A stretch of 64,000 bases of DNA from Dendrolimus kikuchii (Eukaryota; Arthropoda; Insecta; Lepidoptera; Lasiocampidae). The translations under genes were made by a program, and so were the position numbers. Shown here piece by piece: positions 40,501 through 46,449 of this stretch. Every line of letters begins with the position of its first letter. Within the stretch, counting starts at the first letter, position 1. The stretch covers positions 13,903,001-13,967,000 of the forward strand of contig CM034398.1 in NCBI GenBank assembly GCA_019925095.2. The letters are read 5' to 3'. Below the pieces are notes generated by a model. It ran no database searches. It worked only from the letters and a program-made list of their open reading frames with translations, and was not told the origin of the DNA.

Positions 40501-42973
40501 TAATGATATGAAATGAGAATAATAACAGAGAACATAGAAACGGGCACTCCTTCTACTCGCTGCAGTAATGCTGAGAGGTATACAGCTATAGTGCGAGGTA
40601 CTAAAATTGTATATATAAAACTGTATACAATCATAAACGATACCTAATTACCTCATTTCACAATGATTAATAACTTAACTTGATGGATGTTTTTGGAACG
40701 CTGCCATAATTCAGATAAATTATGAACTCACGCAGAACAGAAGATACGTAATTAAGAAGAAAAACAATGAGACAAAGCTTCGTAATAAATTTGTAACGAC
40801 GCAATAAACAAAAGTCACAGTTCAGGCAATTTATGTTGATTACATCTTCTTGAACGTTCTGTAATTATTTATCTTCTGTTTCTATATTTTTTATTTCTTG
40901 TTCGGTGCTGAGATGTCCTTCATTTCACCTATGTAACTCAGTTTAAGATTATTTTAATGTAATTACTTATTAAGATTTTTATCACATTTATTGCAAGTTA
41001 TATAATGAACAAAACAAAAAATATTTTGAGTGAATGGTTTGTTACATTTTGCCTCCATTTTATATGGCTTAGCACGGTTTGCGTAACTATCTAATGTCAA
41101 ATATATATCAATATTCAAGTTGTAAAAAGGAGAAACCCTATTATTAATTAAGTCATTAGAAATATTACTTACCTAAATGTAATATTCCCATAACTAATTG
41201 CACAACACCAGAAAGGAAGCAAAGAAGTACTGCATAATCAGTATTCCTTCCTTGGATCTGTTGATATGTCATCAGAGCTAATAAAGCAGTTGGTCCCAGT
41301 GTTATGTCTTTGCATGATCCAAGTACTATATATACAAAACACCCCATGAACGACGAGTAGAGTCCATACTGAAAATAAAGAGGTGTTTAAAAGATGATTC
41401 AGAATACGCTCAACTACGCAATGATTCTCTAAAAAGTTTTGTGTGTATAATACCGATTTAGGTTCCGGTCGCAGTTTTCTGTTTGCGCTTCGATATGCGG
41501 TAATTTAAGGGAATCATAAAATTTATTCGAGATTGGCAATGCCTTGCCAACTACCCTAACGTTGCAAGCAAATGGGTTCAATACAAAATATTAAAATGAA
41601 ATGTTTTTATACAAATTAATTTCAATCGAAGAATATTTTTTGTCAGTCATAGATATAAACTAAAAAAATAAGTATATTTCCTTTATGTATACTAAAGCGT
41701 GCATGACAAGAGTTATGAATGTCAAAGACGCAAGTGAGTTATGTAAGAATAAGCCTAAATGCGCTCTGTTGTTCGTGCCTACCCCGCAAGGGAACTGGCG
41801 TGAAGTTATGTATGTATGTATACTAAATCACAATGTGTTAAACTGTTTTAAAAAGCGGCAAAAATCTACGCAGCGACACAGCTATAATTAATTACATTTT
41901 TCATCTTTGTTTTTGTCTGGTTATTGGTTGTTTTAAATATGTCATATAAGTTCTTTTAGAATAATTTATAATCTTGCAGGTAATAGCAGCAAAAATTACA
42001 AGAAAAAGAAACTAAATAAGCATCATGTTTATATGACAAAAACAACAAAAAAAATGAGTACAAGGTTTAAAAATAATTTATAACCAGTTTATGAAATCAC
42101 TAGGAAGTATATTGTCTCCATATTCATGTATTAAAGTAACAAATATTATACTTTTGAACATAAAGGCACTTTCATGCTCTCAAGGAAAAAGACATATTGA
42201 TTTAGGAAGTTGACAATTTCGGAAATAAAATATATAAAGGTAAGTAATAGTTTCTTTTTATAAACGTACAGCAACCTTGTAGACAATGAGCAATTTTATA
42301 AGAAACTAGGATATACCTGCACCTTCATTCACGCTTGATTGGAAATTCCCGTGGGATTTCCAACGGGACATAAAATACCGCAGCTATCGTTTTAGCAAAA
42401 ACTGTGTCGGAATAAGCACATTTTTACGCACCCGAACAATTACTAACCGCTCCCGGAAAAATCTCCGCGGGATTCCTGGGTTAAACGTAGCGCAGATTTT
42501 AAGTCTAAGAATTTGCTGTCGATCAGCGAAAACCGCGACCCAATTGGTCCAAGTAGATTTTACGGGAATACCGAACAAACAAACCGACAAACAGATAAAT
42601 AGATAAATCTAAAAAAAAATGCACCGTGTTCTCCATTGTTTATATAGTGTATTACAGTTGTCTTTTTAAAATAGTTTCAATGTAAAGACACGGCATATTT
42701 AGAATTTTATAATATTATAGATAGACATTATTTAGTAGATTATAGTTGTTGTACCTGTGGTTCCAAACCAGCTAGTGTAGCATATGCCAATGCCTGTGGT
42801 ATAACTGTCAATCCAACCGTGATCCCCGCAATCAAATCTGCTAATGCTTTCTCAGAATTATACTCCGGTAGCCATTTCGTTATTGGAAGTCGTTTGTGCA
42901 TTAGGCGCTTGCATTTTGTTGGTCTTTTCGTCCGGTGTTTTGATGGTGATGACATTTTGTCTGTAGACCACAA
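7212..42973 (-). CDS. SLC26-family anion (sulfate) transporter, complete, 12 coding exons
   Basis: Joining 42755-42973, 41173-41368, 35799-35938, 34119-34199, 32935-33098, 30428-30582, 20631-20792, 15071-15183, 14262-14435, 13493-13643, 8172-8345 and 7212-7402 gives 1920 nt, 639 residues plus TGA. Every junction is GT-AG and in phase. The N-terminus is basic. Residues about 40-465 form the hydrophobic transporter core and carry the family signature ([19 protein letters not shown], then [23 protein letters not shown] and [11 protein letters not shown]). The C-terminal third is a STAS domain ([38 protein letters not shown]). Length matches insect members resembling SLC26A11, the sodium-independent sulfate transporters. 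SLC26 proteins sit in plasma or organelle membranes and move sulfate, chloride, bicarbonate or similar anions through a 7+7 inverted-repeat fold; STAS regulates assembly and trafficking. Substrate is inferred from family only. Either Met1 or Met7 could start translation. A 5' non-coding exon upstream is possible but was not located. Confidence 0.95.
7403..8171. other. SLC26 intron 11
   Basis: AT-rich intron with no recognisable repeat or RNA gene. Confidence 0.6.
8172..8345 (-). CDS. SLC26 coding exon 11 (residues 519-577)
   Basis: The acceptor is ACTCCAG|GTGCAG and the donor TACAAA|GTAAGT. Second half of the STAS domain ([28 protein letters not shown]). Confidence 0.95.
8495..8610 (-). repeat. 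Truncated Helitron-like/lepidopteran interspersed repeat
   Basis: In the minus direction it starts with TATACTAATATG, contains GTTTGTTTGCTTGAACGCG and 'AACTACTGGTCTGATTTGAA', and stops near 8495 without the CTAG end. It resembles the smaller copy at 22465-22644. Confidence 0.5.
8640..8992 (+). repeat. Interspersed repeat family N, copy 1
   Basis: Shares 'CTAATTCGGACCAGCA', 'TTAGAGCATCACGT', 'GAGCTxGCTTA' and 'GATGGCGCT' in the same order with 19105-19737 (+) and 13735-14012 (-). The 19105 copy ends in CTAG|T, so the family may be Helitron-like. Confidence 0.65.
9038..9511 (+). mobile_element. Helitron-like non-autonomous element, copy H1
   Basis: Starts TCTATAATATTAT after an A (9037) and ends GCATATCCTAG before a T (9512). 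That A|TC...CTRR|T arrangement is typical of Helitrons, which leave no target duplication. Length is 474 bp, with internal blocks (CGTGTCTGTACATTG; TATATAAACGATGGAGAAC) shared with four other copies. No Rep/helicase coding sequence is present. Confidence 0.7.
9755..9905 (+). mobile_element. RTE-family 3' fragment, copy A, with target duplication
   Basis: Element 9769-9891 is the last about 120 bp of the RTE-type element (the [20 protein letters not shown] coding end and a (TATG)n tail). It is bracketed by the 14-bp direct repeat GTATAACAAACAAC at 9755-9768 and 9892-9905. This is a severely 5'-truncated insertion. Confidence 0.85.
10087..12411 (+). pseudogene. RTE endonuclease/reverse transcriptase ORF, truncated at both ends
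   Basis: 774 codons remain open. The frame is also open upstream to about 10050, so 10087 (GTG) is not a genuine start. Residues 1-200 are the C-terminal part of an apurinic-type endonuclease (CGDLNGWVG for the GDFN motif, [19 protein letters not shown] for the SDHxxV motif). The N-terminal catalytic part is lost. Residues about 420-700 are the reverse transcriptase: [11 protein letters not shown] at about 561 and [13 protein letters not shown] with the catalytic YADD at 661-664. The frame meets TGA at 12409-12411 at an internal deletion junction. Product function was reverse transcription at a nicked target. Few disabling lesions suggest a fairly recent insertion. Confidence 0.88.
12407..12829 (+). 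pseudogene. RTE C-terminal region, displaced frame
   Basis: The +1-shifted frame resumes the expected protein with [19 protein letters not shown], then [12 protein letters not shown] and [13 protein letters not shown], ending ...PARELA and TGA at 12827-12829. In related elements a block of roughly 30 residues containing a LYGSExW motif precedes the HES segment; it is absent here. The joint near 12405 is therefore a deletion rather than a single-base slip. The same C-terminal end recurs in the fragments at 9769, 16792, 41697 and 46813. Confidence 0.8.
12857..13492. other. SLC26 intron 10 remainder
   Basis: AT-rich intron between the RTE copy and exon 10; no feature recognised. Confidence 0.5.
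13493..13643 (-). CDS. SLC26 coding exon 10 (residues 469-519)
   Basis: The acceptor is ATTTTCAG|AGTCC and the donor GTATTAG|GTGAGG. First half of the STAS domain ([29 protein letters not shown]). Confidence 0.94.
13735..14012 (-). repeat. Interspersed repeat family N, copy 2
   Basis: In the minus direction it reads CTAATTCGGACCAGCAGC, GAAAACTACTGAATAGATTT, CACAGAGCTAGCTTATATTC and TTGGCGCTACG, matching copies at 8640 and 19105. It sits in SLC26 intron 9. Confidence 0.65.
14262..14435 (-). CDS. SLC26 coding exon 9 (residues 411-468)
   Basis: The acceptor is TTAATCAG|GTGGTG and the donor GTGACG|GTAAGC. The last membrane helices ([19 protein letters not shown]) lead into the linker before the STAS domain. 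Confidence 0.95.
14436..15070. other. SLC26 intron 8
   Basis: No repeat family or coding sequence recognised. The 14452-14709 open frame has no domain. Confidence 0.5.
15071..15183 (-). CDS. SLC26 coding exon 8 (residues 373-410)
   Basis: The acceptor is TTTACAG|GTATAT and the donor TATGAA|GTGAGT. Encodes the helices around [20 protein letters not shown]. Confidence 0.94.
15776..15885. repeat. Foldback family copy (related to 43963-44092)
   Basis: Contains GTAAGGCAAGTGGATGAATA and GTACATAGGAAACGGTTA, the right arm of the family. The left arm (TTATCGGTTAAAAGTGGCC) is eroded. Confidence 0.5.
16781..17150 (-). mobile_element. RTE-family 3' fragment, copy C, with target duplication
   Basis: Element 16792-17139 on the minus strand carries the C-terminal coding end (from [20 protein letters not shown] to ELA, still open) and a (TATG)n tail. 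Direct repeats TAAATAATAAT lie at 16781-16791 and 17140-17150. A single uninterrupted frame suggests a young insertion. Confidence 0.85.
17151..18235. other. SLC26 intron 7, unassigned part
   Basis: AT-rich. A stretch near 18130-18220 (GACGGCGACCCCC, then CGCGACCCCCATAAGGGTCGC) is locally GC-rich and repeat-like but matches nothing else in the window. Confidence 0.4.
18243..18400 (+). pseudogene. LINE C-terminal fragment
   Basis: The frame reads [17 protein letters not shown] then [15 protein letters not shown]. This matches the usual C-terminal end of CR1/Jockey-type LINE proteins (FLxRTAxLWNSLPxxVFPxxY). The neighbouring 48570-48870 copy covers the adjoining segment of the same kind of protein. 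It is a degraded fragment without a start. Confidence 0.6.
19105..19737 (+). repeat. Interspersed repeat family N, copy 3, longest
   Basis: Two internal sub-copies (about 19200-19370 and 19375-19530) repeat the GAGCTGGCTTAT...ATGATGTCGTTTCC...GATGGCGCT blocks. The right end is CCGCGGGGAAAACTCTAG followed by T, a Helitron-like terminus. Located in SLC26 intron 7. Confidence 0.65.
20085..20345. repeat. Unclassified interspersed repeat
   Basis: GC-richer than its surroundings and partly matched by 4330-4500 (GATATTTGCA...GAAGCT...TTGAGATxxGCTC...GGCTCGGTT). Short open frames on both strands here are not gene-like. Confidence 0.4.
20631..20792 (-). CDS. SLC26 coding exon 7 (residues 319-373)
   Basis: The acceptor is GTTTCAG|CCAGT and the donor TTTACAG|GTAAAT. 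Contains [16 protein letters not shown] and [16 protein letters not shown], among the most conserved stretches of SLC26 proteins. Confidence 0.95.
20793..22203. other. SLC26 intron 6, left part
   Basis: No clear repeat or gene. The overlapping open frames at 21343-21610 contain a short hydrophobic stretch but no family match, start context or splice sites. Confidence 0.4.
22204..22237 (+). repeat. RTE-family terminal fragment, copy D
   Basis: Only AGGGAACTGGCGTGAAG and the TTATGTATGTATG tail remain. No target duplication was found. Confidence 0.7.
22269..22346. repeat. Tandem duplication of 39 bp
   Basis: Unit 22269-22307 is repeated at 22308-22346 with one difference (CCATAAA against CTATAAA). 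Confidence 0.9.
22465..22644 (-). mobile_element. Short Helitron-like element, apparently full length
   Basis: On the minus strand it starts TCTATACTAATATTATAAAA after an A and ends CCATGGGCAAAAGCTAG before a T. Length is 180 bp, typical of the short Helitron-like repeats of Lepidoptera. It contains the stock phrases 'CTGAACGGATTTGAAT' and 'ACATAGGCTACTTTTTATTC'. Confidence 0.7.
22680..22815. repeat. GC-rich hairpin-prone repeat
   Basis: Contains stacked palindromic motifs (TGCGCACTTGCGCA, GCTCGCGAGC, GCGGCGCAGCCGC) within AT-rich DNA. Probably part of a MITE-like element. The minus open frame across it is not a gene. Confidence 0.45.
23045..23275 (+). repeat. SINE-like repeat, copy 2
   Basis: Runs from CCAGGTGGTAGGGCATTTTC through AACCTTGAGTTGTGTTC and GCACCTTTGGTGTTGC to GGCGATGGTAACTGCTTTCC, CCGTCTGCCTTTCTGCTG and an A-rich end. 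Same family as 5866 and 27853. Confidence 0.7.
23276..25293. other. SLC26 intron 6, unassigned part
   Basis: AT-rich with a few GC-richer patches (for example 23410-23560). Nothing identifiable. Confidence 0.4.
25294..26000 (-). mobile_element. Jockey-type LINE, 3' end with poly(A)
   Basis: A T20 run at 25294-25313 is the poly(A) tail of a minus-strand insertion. Upstream of it lies a GC-rich 3' UTR, then the reverse transcriptase C-terminus. The copy is heavily 5'-truncated; no target duplication was recognised. Part of its 3' region near 25500-25570 recurs inverted at 28555-28620. Confidence 0.75.
25574..25990 (-). pseudogene. Jockey-type reverse transcriptase C-terminus
   Basis: The frame reads [20 protein letters not shown], then [13 protein letters not shown] and HHRNPLV. 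That is the standard C-terminal segment of Jockey-clade LINE polymerases (LQxVQNKxLRxAxGAPWxVRN, DLGLPSI, HPNPL). An in-frame stop lies just upstream of LQIVQN, so only the tail is present. The plus-strand frame over the same bases is a shadow. Confidence 0.75.
26059..26396 (+). mobile_element. Helitron-like repeat related to 44400-44649
   Basis: Starts TCTATATATACTAATATTAT and ends CAACGTCTGCCGAAAACGCTAG. Internal phrases 'ACTGGACCGATTTCAAAAAT' and CCGGTAGGTGGCACTG are shared with the 44400 copy. The base after CTAG is A rather than T. Confidence 0.55.
26397..27689. other. SLC26 intron 6, unassigned part
   Basis: AT-rich, no gene or repeat family recognised. Confidence 0.45.
27853..28147 (+). 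repeat. SINE-like repeat, copy 3
   Basis: Contains CCTGTCGTAAGAGGCGACAA, AGCCAGGTGGTAGGGTGTTT, AACCTTGAGTTGTGTG and the GGCGATGGCAACCGCTTTCC tail, ending AAGCAATAAAAC. It lies inside the hAT element. Confidence 0.7.
28165..28395 (-). pseudogene. hAT transposase C-terminal (dimerisation) fragment
   Basis: The frame contains [20 protein letters not shown] and [14 protein letters not shown]. This is the hAT dimerisation motif as seen in GTF2IRD2/ZBED-like domesticated and active transposases (CEQTFSxMNxxKxKxRSRLTDxHL). About 70 residues remain, ended by a stop. The RNase-H-like catalytic part is missing, replaced by the Helitron-like insertion immediately upstream. Confidence 0.8.
28417..29314 (+). 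mobile_element. Helitron-like element, copy H2, interrupted
   Basis: The left end CCTATAATATTATA (28417) has its first T mutated. The right end is GGCATATCCTAG (to 29314) followed by T. It is split by an insertion at 28515-28845 with a perfect 11-bp duplication TATATAAACGA (28504-28514 and 28846-28856). Without the insertion it is about 556 bp. Confidence 0.7.
28515..28845. mobile_element. 331-bp insertion inside Helitron-like copy H2
   Basis: Bounded by the 11-bp target duplication TATATAAACGA. The left half resembles the Jockey LINE 3' region (CTTGCGCCGCTTCTTCTC, GCCATAACATGTTGCGAAGC). The right half is one end of the foldback family seen at 852 and 47487 (TTCCGTGATCACGGCCACTG to ACGTAGTTTTATT). 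It is either a composite or a retroposed copy. Confidence 0.6.
29431..30427. other. SLC26 intron 6, right end
   Basis: AT-rich; nothing recognised. Confidence 0.45.
30428..30582 (-). CDS. SLC26 coding exon 6 (residues 267-319)
   Basis: The acceptor is TTTTTAG|AGAGGG and the donor GCTTTTG|GTAAGT. Encodes [10 protein letters not shown] followed by the helix [19 protein letters not shown]. Confidence 0.94.
30583..31725. other. SLC26 intron 5, left part
   Basis: No gene or known repeat recognised in AT-rich sequence. Confidence 0.45.
31726..32258 (+). mobile_element. Helitron-like element, copy H3, right end lost
   Basis: Starts TCTATGATATTATAAAA and carries the family blocks ACCGTGTCTGTACATTGAAC and CTATATAAACGATGGAGAAC. 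It fades at GTCGCAGGAATATCT near 32258 without CTAG. A detached terminus (CGCGGGCATATCC followed by TTG) lies at 32894-32911, beyond the LINE fragment. Confidence 0.65.
32280..32880 (-). pseudogene. Second RTE-like LINE, C-terminal fragment
   Basis: The minus frame contains [47 protein letters not shown] and MTMLRWM, followed in another frame by [15 protein letters not shown]. These are the C-terminal landmarks of a widespread RTE-type polymerase family distinct from the (TATG)n family at 10047. There are several frameshifts and stops, so it is old. Confidence 0.75.
32935..33098 (-). CDS. SLC26 coding exon 5 (residues 213-267)
   Basis: The acceptor is GTTCACAG|AAAATG and the donor ACTGTCAA|GTAAGA. 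A lysine-rich loop leads into the helix [15 protein letters not shown]. Confidence 0.93.
33099..34118. other. SLC26 intron 4
   Basis: AT-rich, nothing recognised. Confidence 0.5.
34119..34199 (-). CDS. SLC26 coding exon 4 (residues 186-212)
   Basis: An 81-nt exon too short for ordinary ORF detection. The acceptor is TTTTTCAG|GTAAT and the donor GATGCGA|GTAAGT. Encodes [13 protein letters not shown], one membrane helix. Confidence 0.92.
34439..34576. repeat. (CA)n/(CGCA)n microsatellite
   Basis: (CA)n leads into about 28 CGCA units with three single-base variants and closes with (CA)n. All long open frames across it (cysteine-arginine-alanine or threonine-histidine-alanine-arginine repeats) are artefacts. 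Confidence 0.98.
34577..35798. other. SLC26 intron 3, remainder
   Basis: Contains a short cluster of ATAAAAGGTA repeats at about 35050-35113. No gene recognised; the 35427-35609 frame has no domain. Confidence 0.45.
35799..35938 (-). CDS. SLC26 coding exon 3 (residues 139-185)
   Basis: The acceptor is TTATATAG|GAGTT and the donor AAAAAG|GTAAAA. Encodes [19 protein letters not shown] and [12 protein letters not shown], typical of the family after the third to fifth membrane helices. Confidence 0.95.
36060..36330 (-). repeat. GC-rich interspersed repeat fragment
   Basis: Much richer in GC than its flanks. Minus-strand phrases such as GGAATGTCTTCTTGGGACAC and CCTCGGGCCTGGGGAAAGGC look like a retroelement 3' region, but the family was not identified. 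Two overlapping minus frames are not otherwise gene-like. Confidence 0.4.
36331..37007. other. SLC26 intron 2, unassigned part
   Basis: AT-rich, nothing recognised. Confidence 0.45.
37008..37053. repeat. Hairpin with 14-bp perfect outer stem
   Basis: CTATTTTTCGGTAC (37008-37021) pairs with GTACCGAAAAATAG (37040-37053). An inner TTGTC/GACAA stem extends the fold. Confidence 0.85.
37112..37146. repeat. Poly-G tract
   Basis: G12-A-G8-T-G13 on the plus strand. It could form G-quadruplexes, and length is likely to vary between individuals or be an assembly weak point. Confidence 0.95.
37387..37483. repeat. 97-bp palindromic MITE-like hairpin
   Basis: The left arm from CGGTCTTATTCATA pairs along about 44 nt with the right arm ending TATGAATAAGACCG. 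Only scattered mismatches occur around a loop AAGAACCAC. The size and shape resemble a small foldback element or a microRNA-type precursor. Confidence 0.85.
37484..39239. other. SLC26 intron 2, unassigned part
   Basis: AT-rich. No gene, and no repeat shared with the rest of the window recognised. Confidence 0.4.
39240..39435 (-). repeat. SINE-like repeat, copy 4 (5' part)
   Basis: Minus-strand order: TCCGTGCAGGAACGGAGAAA, AATACAATTTCGTGCGGCCG, GTCGTAAGAGGCGACAAAAC. After the head it diverges from the other copies near 39330, so only the head matches. Confidence 0.6.
39436..41172. other. SLC26 intron 2, right part
   Basis: AT-rich; nothing recognised. The minus frames at 40241-40634 have no domain. 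Confidence 0.4.
41173..41368 (-). CDS. SLC26 coding exon 2 (residues 74-139)
   Basis: The acceptor is TTTTCAG|TATGG and the donor TTTAG|GTAAGT. It carries the conserved YGLYSSF and LGPTALLAL motifs that form part of the anion-binding core. Confidence 0.95.
41684..41827 (+). mobile_element. RTE-family 3' fragment, copy E, with target duplication
   Basis: Element 41697-41814 has the ...[14 protein letters not shown] coding end and (TATG)n tail. The 13-bp direct repeat TATGTATACTAAA lies at 41684-41696 and 41815-41827. One base is missing in the coding part (AAATGCGCTC for AAATGGCGCTC). Confidence 0.85.
42306..42721 (-). mobile_element. Helitron-like element, copy H4
   Basis: On the minus strand it starts A|TCTATAATATTATAAAA and ends GGTATATCCTAG|T, 416 bp. 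Its left terminus lies only 34 bp downstream of the SLC26 exon 1 donor. Confidence 0.75.
42755..42973 (-). CDS. SLC26 coding exon 1 (residues 1-73)
   Basis: Encodes the basic cytosolic N-terminus and first membrane segments ([20 protein letters not shown]). The donor is CAG|GTACAA. A possible acceptor, CTACAG, sits at 42961-42966 between Met1 and Met7. If it is used, translation would begin at 42955 and the protein would be 633 residues. Confidence 0.9.
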
Positions 42974-43962
42974 AATATATTACAAAGGCTATTTATTATT
43001 GACAGTGCTTCGCTTGTTTGAGGACTCGTACAGTACTGGGCAACGGTTCGGCAACTCACGAAGATACGATGGCAAAAAAGGGTGTCACTTTTCATTATTA
43101 CTGGAACCTTTCGCTGGCCGTGGTTCCACGTTCACTAATCTAGATTTATGAATCATGTTCTCTTTCTATTGATTAATCTTTACTAAAGATGCTTAGACTT
43201 GATTTTTATAAGAAATAAAATGAATAAAAATGGACAAATAGATACATACATAATCAGGTATATTACAGTTTATAAAGTTAATTACGTTTGTATTTTGGAT
43301 TTCTTTTTGTCAAAGTTAATAGACAAAAGGGAGAGCTAAGTTTATACAACAACCACGAAATTAAAGAACTATTCATAACGTTAGAAGGTATTATTGAGAA
43401 AGTTATCCAGCAAAAACAAGTCAAAGTTGTCAATAATAGAAGATATTCTGATACAAACTTAGTATCTTCGTAAAACAACAATATAATACAATTGTATTAA
43501 ACATGGTTCCCGGAAAAATAATACAGATATAAATAGTAAAATAAACTTCTTGGTATTGTTCAATACCCATCCTGCGAAACAGTTTGAGCAATATTTATTT
43601 ACACAGAAACGCACTCCTTATTTCATAAATAAGTTTGTTAGTTATTACTTCGGGGTCTTTAAAGTGGATACATTTCTTTGGACTTTTGTTTTAGGAGTCC
43701 ATTGAATTTTGGCAAAAAAGTCACCCTTATAAAATCGTCCATATATGTTTGTCTATGTATGTCACAGTTATTTATTCCAAAAGTACAAGATCTATATTGG
43801 TACAATTTGACAGGACGATGTATTTTATACGCGACTATATATTAGTGCAGAGATATTGCGAAACAATAAAAATTAGGTGTGATAAGAAAATATGTGACAA
43901 AAAAATCAGTGTACAATAGGTATAGGTGGGTGGAGTATCAAAAGCCAGGTATTACAATTATC
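42974..43962. other. Region upstream of SLC26 exon 1
   Basis: Should contain the promoter, or the intron to a 5' UTR exon. No TATA or initiator could be placed with confidence. Overlapping open frames at 43278-43481 on both strands have no domain. Confidence 0.35.
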
Positions 43963-44092
43963 TTATGGCCGGTTCTCACATCTTATTAACTTGTCTATCA
44001 GTTAAAATTTAACATAAGCTCTTTACAAGTAATGGCAATTTTCTTCTTATGGTAAGGCAAGTGAATGAATAGTAAGATATAGGAACAGTTAC
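43963..44092. repeat. Foldback element, best-preserved copy
   Basis: The left arm TTATGGCCGGTTCTCACATC is mirrored by the right arm AGTAAGATATAGGAACAGTT. Internal GTAAGGCAAGTGAATGAATA is shared with 15837-15860. Confidence 0.65.
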
Positions 44093-44399
44093 TCAGTAAC
44101 TTATTTAATATATACTATCAAAGCCGAAACAATGCATCTCACTCTTATTTTTGTACTATAGGTGCAAAATTCTGAAAAAAATCAAAATGATATCAAAATA
44201 CGTCGGGCTTAAAATGTATGTACTTTTAATGAAAATTATTTTGAACAAGACTTGTCGAGTAGTTATTTTATATACGGAGTATTTGCGATTAAATGTTTTT
44301 AGGGTTGTAGACCAAAACGTTGGACGTTTTCCATCTCAATAGAAGCCTTGACTGAGCGCGGAATGACACGCATTTCGTTTGTTCTTTGTCAATGTTTAT

Positions 44400-44649
44400 A
44401 TCAAAGTATTATTCGCTGTAGACATTTCATATAAATATAAAATTCCGCTAAACTTCTCCAAAACGGTGGGATCGATTTTAATGAAATTTTATTTTTGTTC
44501 TAGTAGTTCGAGAAAACTTTAGATTAACATTTGGTCATGGGTCAACATTGACATTTGGTCCCGGTAGATGGCACTGCAATCGGTTTGTAGATTTTTATTT
44601 TTTAAGGCAAGACAACGTCTGCCGGATATGGCTACTATTTAACAGCTAG
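44400..44649 (+). repeat. Helitron-like repeat related to 26059-26396
   Basis: Shares 'GATCGATTTTAATGAAAT', CCGGTAGATGGCACTGCAAT and ACAACGTCTGCCGGATATGG, and ends ACAGCTAG before a T. The left limit is approximate. Confidence 0.5.
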
Positions 44650-45092
44650 TTTCTATGTGAAAAGTGTTGTTTTTACTATTGACCACGCAATTTTTATTTT
44701 TGAGCTTTTTTTATTAAGACTTTCCGTGTGCCTTAAGGAACATACGACAAAAAATTGTCGAATTGGTCGAGCCGTTCTCGAGTTTTGCACTTAGCAACAT
44801 TCATTTTTATTTATATACATGTACGTGCCACCCTCAGTCAATATGGTTCCGAAAAGAAGTGCCTGGTAATGTAACGGAGACCGCACGAGCTAGTTTCCCC
44901 TGCCTACAAAGCACTCCTATAGGGAATATTGGGGTAGTTGATTTAATTTAAGACCCTTTGTGTCGCACACTTCCAATTTCCTAACAAAGGTTCGCCCGCT
45001 AAACGCGAATATCGAAAAACAAAGGCCCCGAAGGTTATTCTTACATATGAAAGGACCACAACAATCGATTCTACCTTTGTCCAAAATGACAT

Positions 45093-46110
45093 TTATTTAT
45101 CATGTTTTCTAAACCACCAGATAGATGTTATTAAACGTACTCGGGGTTTCCAATTAATATTGTACAAAGTAATAAATATTCGGTTGTAATAATGATCCCG
45201 AGTAAGTGGGTAATTGAAAAAGTTGTCTGGCGCTTGAGGTATAGGTATATTTAATTCATCATTACAATACATAGTGACAGCGTTGGTATACCGATAATCA
45301 CCGCCCTTTCTTACTGGTGGCTGAACCAAAATTCTTCTGAAATCATGTTGTCTTTGTAACATAAATAGCTATCGGTACATTACCTTCCACGGTCATAACA
45401 AGTGAGCCAATACCTCTAAATTTTGAAATAAAGAATGTAAAATTAAAAAGAGCTTCAAATACATGTTCAATGGAAATTAAATTGAGATAAGAATATTTTT
45501 TTATTAAATGCTTTAAGAACTCTATAGACAAGTGAGTGGGTAGCATTGATATATTCTTCTTCTCTATGGAATCCTTTATTGTGCGTGGACTGACTGATAC
45601 TAGTTAAGGATATGAAACTTTTTATTGAAGTTTTTGACAACAAAAAAGGAAATACGTTTTTTATTTAATTTAGAAGCATTAAAATATGCGGGTAACACAT
45701 AATTAAAAATAAATGCCTTATTTGTACCTAAGTATATATTCTGTTAATCCAAGAAATAGAACTGTAAAAATTTGGTCACAATTATCGCCTGTACATTATT
45801 TGAATTGCCGTAGCGCAATGATTGAAGAGAAAACAGATTGATTACTATCAATTTACTTGATATATAGGAAGGTAATGGAGAAAAATTATCTATTACCGAG
45901 AAGCGTGTCCGAACTGGCGTTGGTCATATTTCCAATACAACCAAGGTCCGATGTGCTAATTTGCGATGGTATGTTACCTGCTAATAAACTGATGAACAAA
46001 GTAGGGAAGGCTTTGTTGCCCAAACCATGTGCGTGTACCCAATTATTTGCCCAGAGATTGAGGTTTTCCATTAACCCTCCTATTTGTGTTTCTACAAGTT
46101 GTATCTCTGG
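45093..46110 (-). pseudogene. Protein-like remnants of an unrecognised gene or element
   Basis: Three minus-strand blocks look more protein-like than chance frames. Near 46110-45886: ETQIGGLMENLNLW, NKAFPTLFISLLAG and IGNMTNASSDTLLGNR. Near 45430-45346: GIGSLVMTVEGNVPIAIYVT. After a stop and a frameshift, 45320-45130: KGGDYRYTNAVTMYCNDELN, IPIPQAPDNFFNYPLTRD and RIFITLYNINWKPRV. Order and strand are consistent with one decayed coding sequence. I do not recognise the family. Alternatives are chance or unrelated pieces. Confidence 0.4.
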
Positions 46111-46449
46111 CTATTACGACATGTACTTATGTCATTTGATTGTCTTGTGATTGTAGTGTTTTATATAATAGCGCGACTGAATAGCAGGATGTGCTGATAA
46201 ATTACAGTACAATTTGATGTATACGTAGTTTGCTATATACTAATGAAAAAATGACTGTTGTAAACGATTTTTATTGGCATAATATAGGATTTACATACAT
46301 ACAGGTTAAGGTTATACGTCAGCAATAACTTTGGTACTAATTGCGTAACTTAAGTATTAAAAATAATAAACATTTCTTTAGAAAAACAAACTTACTCAGT
46401 GTTTAATATTTAAAATTATTATATGTGTAACTGAGGTATTAACCGTAAC

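Noticed and set aside
43278..43481. Overlapping frames on both strands, the plus one with a plausible amino-acid mix
   Set aside because: About 60 codons, no domain, no splice or start context; could be chance.
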